Source: an uncultured Lachnospiraceae bacterium (lineage in GTDB: Bacteria; Bacillota; Clostridia; Lachnospirales; Lachnospiraceae). From it: DNA of 6,340 nt. The notes under the pieces were generated by a model, which saw only the letters and a list, made by a program, of their open reading frames with translations, was not told the DNA's origin and did not search any database. Every line of letters begins with the position of its first letter. Position 1 is the stretch's first letter. The DNA lies in NCBI GenBank assembly GCA_947177465.1, contig CAMWUP010000122.1, forward strand, positions 1 to 6,340. The letters run 5' to 3'. Shown piece by piece: positions 1 to 4,478 of the stretch. The translations under genes and the position numbers were made by a program.

Positions 1-26
1 GGCTCGGATATGTGTATAAGAGATAG
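1..26 (+). other. Sequencing adapter residue (Nextera read-2 adapter and Tn5 mosaic end)
   Basis: Bases 1-7 equal the last seven bases (GGCTCGG) of the Illumina Nextera read-2 adapter. Bases 8-26 match the engineered 19-bp Tn5 mosaic end except at position 9 (T for G) and position 24 (T for C). That is 24 matches in 26 in the correct order, too good for chance. The natural reading is untrimmed library adapter at a contig end, so these bases should not be treated as genome or promoter sequence. Native IS50 ends differ from this hyperactive end, so a real transposon is unlikely. Confidence 0.92.
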
Positions 27-41
27 GCATAGTAACTATGC
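27..41. repeat. Short perfect inverted repeat upstream of pgi
   Basis: GCATAG (27-32) and CTATGC (36-41) are perfect inverted copies separated by TAA. The arms are only 6 bp and no T-run follows, so this is not a convincing terminator. It could be part of an operator in the pgi leader. It begins exactly where the adapter ends, so its upstream context is missing and its role cannot be judged. Confidence 0.35.
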
Positions 42-115
42 TAAACTGAAAATGATTACAGGAAAAAGGCCGGATGCGGAACGGTCTTACGGCAAAGAAA
101 GGGAGCGAAAGGAAA

Positions 116-1465
116 ATGAGTGCAAAAGTAACGTTTGATTATGCGAAAACAAGTCCTTTTATTTCTGCAGAAGAAGTGGAAAAAATGAAACGGCAGACAT
201 TGGACGCCAAGGAAGTGCTGGTATCGAAGTCCGGTGCGGGTAATGACTTTTTAGGGTGGATTGACCTGCCGGTCAATTATGACAAAGAAGAGTTTGCGAG
301 AATCAAAGAGGCTGCAAAAAAGATACAGGCGGATTCAGAGGTTCTGCTGGTAATCGGTATCGGCGGCTCTTATCTGGGCGCCCGCGCGGCAATCGAATTT
401 TTGGGACACAGCTTTTATAATGTAGTAGATAAGAGCATCCGTAAAGCGCCGGAAATCTACTTTGTGGGCAACTCCATAAGCTCTACGTATATTAAACATC
501 TGATGGATGTTGTGGGTGACAGGGATTTTTCTGTCAATATGATATCCAAGTCCGGCACCACGACGGAGCCTGCCATTGCTTTCCGTGTATTTAAGGAGAT
601 TCTGGAAAAGAAATACGGCAAAGAAGGCGCAGCAAAGAGGATTTATGCAACCACGGACAAGGCAAAGGGAGCGCTGAAGCATGTTGCTGACGAGGAAGGT
701 TATGAAACCTTTGTAGTGCCCGATGATGTGGGAGGTCGTTTTTCCGTGCTGACAGCAGTAGGACTTCTCCCCATCGCAGTCAGCGGCGCAGATATCGACA
801 AGCTGATGGAGGGTGCGGCAAGCGGCAGAAAATATGCGCTTGAGTCAGGTTATGAGGACAATGATGCATTAAAATATGCAGCGCTGCGCAATATTTTGCT
901 CAGAAAGGGAAAATCTGTTGAAATACTTGCCAACTATGAGCCAAGCCTGCACTATGTTTCCGAGTGGTGGAAGCAGTTGTATGGTGAGAGTGAGGGCAAG
1001 GACCAGAAGGGTATTTTCCCTGCAAGCGTGGATTTGACCACAGACTTACATTCCATGGGACAGTTTATTCAGGATGGCTCCCGCATTATGTTTGAGACGG
1101 TGTTAGCCGTAGAAAAATCCCGTGAAGAGCTGATTATCGGTGAAGAGCCGGTGGATTTGGACGGCTTAAATTATCTTGCCGGCAAGACGGTGGATTTTGT
1201 TAATAAAAGCGCGATGAACGGCACGATTCTGGCGCATACCGACGGCCAGGTGCCTAATTTCTTAGTCAAGATTCCTGAGGTTAATGAGTTTTACCTTGGA
1301 GAGCTTTTCTACTTCTTTGAGTTTGCCTGCGGCGTGAGTGGATATTTAAATGGTGTGAATCCCTTCGACCAGCCCGGCGTGGAGAGCTATAAGAAGAACA
1401 TGTTTGCGCTGCTCGGAAAGCCAGGGTATGAGGCGCAGAGAGAAGAGCTGTTAAAGAGATTATAA
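116..1465 (+). CDS. pgi: Glucose-6-phosphate isomerase
   Basis: This cytoplasmic enzyme interconverts glucose 6-phosphate and fructose 6-phosphate in glycolysis and gluconeogenesis. The 449-residue product has the length usual for Firmicutes enzymes (about 450) and closely resembles the Bacillus type throughout. Visible landmarks are GIGGSYLGAR (81-90), the sugar-phosphate-binding SKSGTTTEP (144-152), the family signature PDDVGGRFSVLT (202-213), GESEGKD (290-296), DLHSMGQ (310-316) and the C-terminal signature around FDQPGVESYKK (417-427). By alignment with Bacillus enzymes the likely catalytic residues are Glu291, His312 and Lys426, all present. I chose the ATG at 116 because it gives the family's normal N-terminus, with GGGAG (101-105) as a plausible ribosome site. 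The in-frame ATG at 74 would add 14 residues with no family match. It is convergent with the kinase gene and appears monocistronic, and its promoter is not recoverable because the contig starts just upstream. Confidence 0.98.
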   Translation: MSAKVTFDYAKTSPFISAEEVEKMKRQTLDAKEVLVSKSGAGNDFLGWIDLPVNYDKEEFARIKEAAKKIQADSEVLLVIGIGGSYLGARAAIEFLGHSFYNVVDKSIRKAPEIYFVGNSISSTYIKHLMDVVGDRDFSVNMISKSGTTTEPAIAFRVFKEILEKKYGKEGAAKRIYATTDKAKGALKHVADEEGYETFVVPDDVGGRFSVLTAVGLLPIAVSGADIDKLMEGAASGRKYALESGYEDNDALKYAALRNILLRKGKSVEILANYEPSLHYVSEWWKQLYGESEGKDQKGIFPASVDLTTDLHSMGQFIQDGSRIMFETVLAVEKSREELIIGEEPVDLDGLNYLAGKTVDFVNKSAMNGTILAHTDGQVPNFLVKIPEVNEFYLGELFYFFEFACGVSGYLNGVNPFDQPGVESYKKNMFALLGKPGYEAQREELLKRL

Positions 1466-1486
1466 GAAATTTGCTTTATCCATATA

Positions 1487-1512
1487 GGCTGCACGGTTTT
1501 GACTGTGCAGCC
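1487..1512. terminator. Probable hairpin terminator between convergent genes
   Basis: GGCTGCAC (1487-1494) pairs perfectly with GTGCAGCC (1505-1512). On the plus strand a G-U pair (1495/1504) and a G-C pair (1496/1503) extend the stem to 10 bp around a 6-base loop. It lies 21 bases after the pgi stop and directly abuts the kinase stop codon (1513-1515), so it could serve both transcripts. The following bases are only moderately T-rich on either strand, so it is not a textbook intrinsic terminator. Confidence 0.65.
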
Positions 1513-2811
1513 TTAAGTTAATAATACAATCTTCACTTCAAATTCTGTATTGCTGCAGTGCAGAGAGCAGCTTCCGCCATATTTCTTCGCAATCTGATTC
1601 ATGATTTCAATGCCATAGCCATGGGATTTCTTATCTCCTTTGGTGGTTGGAATACGGTTGCCGCGAATCGTTACCTTCTTTTCCACGGAGTTGGTGATTT
1701 GTATTACAGTATAATTACGGGTCGTGTTTACTTTCGTATGAATGTAAGCATCCTTTTGGGGCAGGCATGCTTCAATGGCGTTGTTGTAGGCGTTAGAAAG
1801 AAGCCCGCAGACATCGGGCGCCGCCATGTTTTTTAAATTGGTCAGGGAGCCTTCAAAAGTAAAGGTAATGCCACATTCCTCACAGGTTGTCATTTTTGAG
1901 TTGACAATCATGTCAGAAATGTGATTGCCGGTCAGTATCTTTCCGCCGGAAAATACGGCGTCATGACTTAACTGTTCTGTATATTTTCTGACTTCCTCAT
2001 AATTTTTTTCTTCACAGAGCGATTTCATAACGGCAAGATGGCTGTTAAGGTCATGGCGCATCTTTTTGATTTGTTCCTCATTCTCTTTCACATCCTGAAG
2101 CGCCTCCAACTGCAACTGTAAGTATTCTATTTCATTTCGGGCTAAACACTGTTGGTATATTTGGACACGGGACGCAAACAGACCATAAAAATAGTAGGCA
2201 ATGCTGCAAAGAAAAGCGCCTATAAAAATGGTCAGATAAATATAATGGAGAGCCGGTGCAAAATCTCGATGGTTTACCCACGCGATGAGGGCAACGTCAA
2301 TAAAGGAAAAAAAGAGCAGGGCAATACAGCCGACAATTTCTCTCATTTTAAAATGAAGACTGAACTGATATTTAATGAGGAAATAACGTAAGAAAATTAA
2401 TATAATAAGCAATACGGCGTCCGTTATAAGGCTGATGAGCGATACCTCATAGATAGAAACAGGAAGCATAATTCTGAATGCGGGCATAATTTCCGTGAGA
2501 ATTACCTCGGGAACGATTGTCAGCACAAAATAAACGGCGACAGCGGGAAAAAAACGCAGAATATCAGTCCCCTTCTTTTTGCTGAACAAAAGCACAGTCA
2601 GCAGAATGGAGACGGGCATACTGACAAGGAAGCATATATTGTCGGGAAGCAGCAGAATAGCGAGTCCGGATAAAAGTAAACTAACAGCGGAACAGGTAAT
2701 GGCGCTTCTGCGATTTAAATTGACATGGGCGGCACAAATATGCTGCATTAGGAGAATCAGTATCCAAAATTCCATCAGGTTGACGGCAAGCTGAAACAAA
2801 AAAACAATCAT
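1513..2811 (-). CDS. Sensor histidine kinase, GHKL (AgrC-like) type
   Basis: This is a 432-residue membrane sensor that should autophosphorylate and pass phosphate to the response regulator encoded just upstream. The N-terminal half is hydrophobic, with about six or seven membrane helices (roughly 3-22, 36-56, 58-77, 86-107, 122-147, 156-177, 189-211) and no evident extracellular domain. A helical, probably coiled-coil linker (about 213-250) leads to the H-box MRHDLNSHL with His253. The ATP-binding domain has an N-box with Asn340 and Asn344 (NAYNNAIEA) and a glycine motif KSHGYGIEI (395-403) typical of GHKL kinases. The Asp usual before the second N-box Asn is Asn343 here, a minor variation. 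Its start overlaps the regulator's stop as ATGA, with a strong ribosome site, indicating translational coupling. Architecture resembles AgrC-type peptide sensors, but no peptide or AgrB gene is visible, so the signal is unknown. Confidence 0.93.
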   Translation of the reverse strand: MIVFLFQLAVNLMEFWILILLMQHICAAHVNLNRRSAITCSAVSLLLSGLAILLLPDNICFLVSMPVSILLTVLLFSKKKGTDILRFFPAVAVYFVLTIVPEVILTEIMPAFRIMLPVSIYEVSLISLITDAVLLIILIFLRYFLIKYQFSLHFKMREIVGCIALLFFSFIDVALIAWVNHRDFAPALHYIYLTIFIGAFLCSIAYYFYGLFASRVQIYQQCLARNEIEYLQLQLEALQDVKENEEQIKKMRHDLNSHLAVMKSLCEEKNYEEVRKYTEQLSHDAVFSGGKILTGNHISDMIVNSKMTTCEECGITFTFEGSLTNLKNMAAPDVCGLLSNAYNNAIEACLPQKDAYIHTKVNTTRNYTVIQITNSVEKKVTIRGNRIPTTKGDKKSHGYGIEIMNQIAKKYGGSCSLHCSNTEFEVKIVLLT

Positions 2812-3503
2812 AGTGGTGGGACTCCTTCAATATAAGCCTTGATTGCAAGGCGGAATTCTTTCATTTTTCTGCGGCTGACAGGAAAAGTTCTGCCGTTGTC
2901 AAGGGTTACATGTACTTCGTCAAATTCTCTGACATACGCGAGATTGACAATATATTTGCGGTGGATGCGAAAGAAAAAGGATGCCGGAAGCAGAGATTCC
3001 AGCTCGTTCAATCCCTTTCGCAGAGTAATCATATCGCCTTTGTAGTGGAGGATGGTGTTTTTGTTGTCAGCTTCTAAATGCTGTAAATCCTGTATGTGCA
3101 GGAGCAGGTTACATTCCGGCGTTTTGATGGAAAGCGTTGCATTTTCCAGTTTCACACGTATGTCTCTGATAACGCGGAGGATATCTTCCTCCGTCACAGG
3201 CTTTAAAAGATAGCGGAAAGCATTTACCTCATAACCGGCGGGCGCATATTCCAGATACGCCGTAAAAAACACCAATATAACAGACTGGTCATATTCCCTG
3301 ATATTTTTTGCCAAATCAATGCCATTTTCAGGGGGCATGACAATATCCAGAAAAAGCACATCATAGCGTTCACCGGATTTATAATTGTTCAAAAGCGCAT
3401 CGGAAGAAGAAAAACATTCCACAGTGCAATCCGGCTGCTGCCAGAGATAGCTGTACATTCTTTTTAAAAATATGGGTTCATCATCACAAATTGCTATTTT
3501 CAT
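2808..3503 (-). CDS. LytTR-family response regulator (AgrA-like)
   Basis: This is a 231-residue cytoplasmic transcription regulator, the probable partner of the downstream kinase. The receiver domain (about 1-120) has the acidic pair Asp7-Asp8, phosphoacceptor Asp53 in FLDIVMPPENG, Thr81 and Lys101 in the LLKPVT motif. The C-terminal LytTR DNA-binding domain (about 125-225) shows the typical FFRIHRKYIVNLAYV segment (177-191) and PVSRRKMKEF (208-217). LytTR proteins generally bind paired direct repeats upstream of target promoters. The ATG at 3503 gives the standard MKIAICDDE beginning; the reading frame stays open upstream, but that extension matches no family and crosses the divergent lipoprotein gene. 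No good ribosome site precedes this ATG, and the candidate promoter is so close that the transcript may be nearly leaderless. The order regulator-then-kinase is the reverse of agrCA. Confidence 0.95.
   Translation of the reverse strand: MKIAICDDEPIFLKRMYSYLWQQPDCTVECFSSSDALLNNYKSGERYDVLFLDIVMPPENGIDLAKNIREYDQSVILVFFTAYLEYAPAGYEVNAFRYLLKPVTEEDILRVIRDIRVKLENATLSIKTPECNLLLHIQDLQHLEADNKNTILHYKGDMITLRKGLNELESLLPASFFFRIHRKYIVNLAYVREFDEVHVTLDNGRTFPVSRRKMKEFRLAIKAYIEGVPPL
2822..2827 (-). promoter_or_regulatory. Shine-Dalgarno site for the histidine kinase
   Basis: Read on the minus strand this is AAGGAG, ten bases before the kinase ATG at 2811. It lies within the last codons of the response regulator gene and supports the ATG that overlaps that gene's TGA. 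It is much stronger than anything visible before the regulator itself. Confidence 0.8.
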
Positions 3504-3510
3504 ACGATTT

Positions 3511-3539
3511 ACTCTATCATATCCGTTTTGCTTCGTCAA
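3511..3539 (-). promoter_or_regulatory. Candidate promoter for the regulator-kinase operon
   Basis: On the minus strand TTGACG (3539-3534) is a near-consensus -35, followed by a 17-base spacer and TAGAGT (3516-3511) as a 4-of-6 match -10. Transcription would start around 3503-3505, almost on the regulator's ATG. An overlapping TATGAT (3521-3516) is a better -10 but sits only 12 bases from this -35. Either choice gives a leader of only a few bases. Confidence 0.45.
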
Positions 3540-3540
3540 G

Positions 3541-3681
3541 AAAAGGGGACGGGGTTTTGGGCGAGAGGCGTTGGGTTTGCAGCAAGGGACGCCCGTTGAG
3601 CAGGCTATTCCCTTGCCTGAGCGACCGCTTACACCAAAAATCCCGCCGCTCACGCCAATTACGGTAAAGCGGGCCTCTTTT
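3541..3681. repeat. GC-rich imperfect inverted-repeat block between divergent operons
   Basis: Bases 3541-3660 are about 59% G+C (71 of 120 by count), whereas the adjacent 3481-3540 is 33% (20 of 60). The block folds as a long imperfect hairpin: an outer match aaaagNgg (3541-3548) with ccNctttt (3674-3681), ttttgg (3555-3560) with ccaaaa (3634-3639), ggcg copies at 3560 and 3567 facing cgcc copies at 3644 and 3653, and a perfect 8-bp core at 3582-3589/3609-3616. Not all of these pairings can form at once. Both strands are open across it, but neither translation looks like a protein. It could be a small non-autonomous mobile element, a structured regulatory RNA or a large operator. No target-site duplication was seen. 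Confidence 0.45.
3582..3619. repeat. Core hairpin with a competing alternative stem
   Basis: GCAAGGGA (3582-3589) pairs perfectly with TCCCTTGC (3609-3616) around a 19-base loop. Inside the same stretch CAGGC (3601-3605) can pair with GCCTG (3615-3619) around nine bases. The two stems share bases 3615-3616, so they cannot fully form together. Whether either forms in RNA depends on where transcription starts, which is not established. Confidence 0.45.
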
Positions 3682-3682
3682 G

Positions 3683-3691
3683 TGATAAAAT
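3683..3691 (+). promoter_or_regulatory. Extended -10 promoter for the lipoprotein operon
   Basis: TGATAAAAT carries the extended -10 TG (3683-3684), one base, then TAAAAT (3686-3691), a 5-of-6 match to TATAAT. No clear -35 lies 16-18 bases upstream, as is common for extended -10 promoters. Transcription would begin near 3698, leaving a leader of about 35 bases before the ATG at 3733. It lies immediately outside the inverted-repeat block. Confidence 0.55.
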
Positions 3692-3732
3692 ACAAATGCA
3701 ATTTTATTACGTCAGAAAGGAGAGGAAAGGGC

Positions 3733-4476
3733 ATGAAAAAGGGAATATCAATTGTTATGTGTTTAATTGCCATAATGATAAGCCTCATGGCGTGCGGACA
3801 ACCGACGGCAAATGAAGGAACGGTGGACAATCTGAATAGTTCTGATGAAGGGACTATGCAAGAGAAAGAAGAGGAGACATCGAAACCCAAGGAGGAAGAG
3901 ACCAAAGAGGAAACTTTACCTTATTGGATAGGTGTAGAAGATCATTTTGGATATAGTGTGGATTTTTCTGAGGACTCAGTTAGCATAGAACTTGAATATC
4001 CGTCATTAAAACCGACTTCTTATGGATGGGCTTATCAAAAGGATGCTGCATATATAGGGGTTTTTTCACCTGGATATGATGAAGATTATGTTGATCTGGA
4101 AGTAGATACCTTAGAAAATACTTTTACTATTGCAAAGGCATATTTTTGCAAGCAGTTGGAAAGTGATCGCAGTAAACAGTATAGTGATTTTGATTTTCTG
4201 ATCGAAACAGTGGAACCAGTGGAGATTAATGGATTTTCCATGTATAAGTACACAGGAACACATGCCTATACTTATGATGGAGAACAACGGGAATGTGACT
4301 TTGTGGCATATAGTGTAGACACCAGACAAATAGAGCATTCTTACCCTACAATTATTGTGATAAATGACACGTTGAGCAATCCCGGGATGGATCCAATATC
4401 AAAAGAAACAATTGAAGCCTATGCCAGAAAAATGGCAGAATCGGTTAAAATTACGAAGTATTGGTGGGAGGAATAA
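3733..4476 (+). CDS. Putative lipoprotein of unrecognised family
   Basis: This encodes a 247-residue exported lipoprotein. A short basic start (MKK) and a hydrophobic stretch lead to the lipobox LMAC with Cys21 as the expected lipidation site. Residues 22-62 form a low-complexity linker rich in Glu, Lys, Thr and Ser, probably a flexible tether from the membrane. Residues 63-247 look like one compact alpha/beta domain rich in aromatic residues, ending in KYWWEE. I do not recognise the family; the strand pattern around NGFSMYKYTGTHAY (166-179) and the late helix (234-247) loosely recall small PsbP/LpqN-like folds, a guess only. The ATG at 3733 was chosen because it gives a clean signal peptide and has AAGGAG (3717-3722) ten bases upstream. 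The frame is open back to 3472, but that extension is not protein-like. Two sampled 60-base stretches are 38-40% G+C. Only two bases separate it from the next lipoprotein, so they are cotranscribed. Confidence 0.85.
   Translation: MKKGISIVMCLIAIMISLMACGQPTANEGTVDNLNSSDEGTMQEKEEETSKPKEEETKEETLPYWIGVEDHFGYSVDFSEDSVSIELEYPSLKPTSYGWAYQKDAAYIGVFSPGYDEDYVDLEVDTLENTFTIAKAYFCKQLESDRSKQYSDFDFLIETVEPVEINGFSMYKYTGTHAYTYDGEQRECDFVAYSVDTRQIEHSYPTIIVINDTLSNPGMDPISKETIEAYARKMAESVKITKYWWEE
4466..4472 (+). promoter_or_regulatory. Shine-Dalgarno site for the LRR lipoprotein
   Basis: GGGAGGA lies six bases before the ATG at 4479 and inside the last codons of the preceding lipoprotein gene. It decides the start: the in-frame TTG at 4461 lies upstream of this site and would add six residues before the signal peptide. 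The placement suggests coupled translation of the two lipoproteins. Confidence 0.8.
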
Positions 4477-4478
4477 AA

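Noticed and set aside
1..26. Native Tn5/IS50 transposon end
   Set aside because: The sequence matches the engineered mosaic end plus the Illumina adapter tail, not a native IS50 end, and no transposase is nearby.
37..47. A pgi promoter -10 (TATGCT or TAAACT)
   Set aside because: Its -35 would fall inside the adapter sequence, so no genomic promoter can be supported.
74..115. A longer pgi starting at the ATG at 74
   Set aside because: The extra 14 residues match nothing in the family, whose members begin near the MSAKVTFDY segment starting at 116.
3522..3600. LytTR-type binding sites (TCCGTTTTG at 3522, CCCGTTGAG at 3592)
   Set aside because: Each matches the 9-base consensus at 8 positions, but no pair of direct repeats has the required spacing of about 21-22 bp.
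3472..3732. Plus-strand open frame ahead of the first lipoprotein
   Set aside because: It is open because of the GC-rich block; its translation is low-complexity and would put 87 residues before an otherwise normal signal peptide.
3504..3905. Extended response regulator reading frame upstream of 3503
   Set aside because: The extension overlaps the divergent promoters and the lipoprotein gene, lacks receiver-domain similarity, and the canonical MKIAICDDE start is at 3503.
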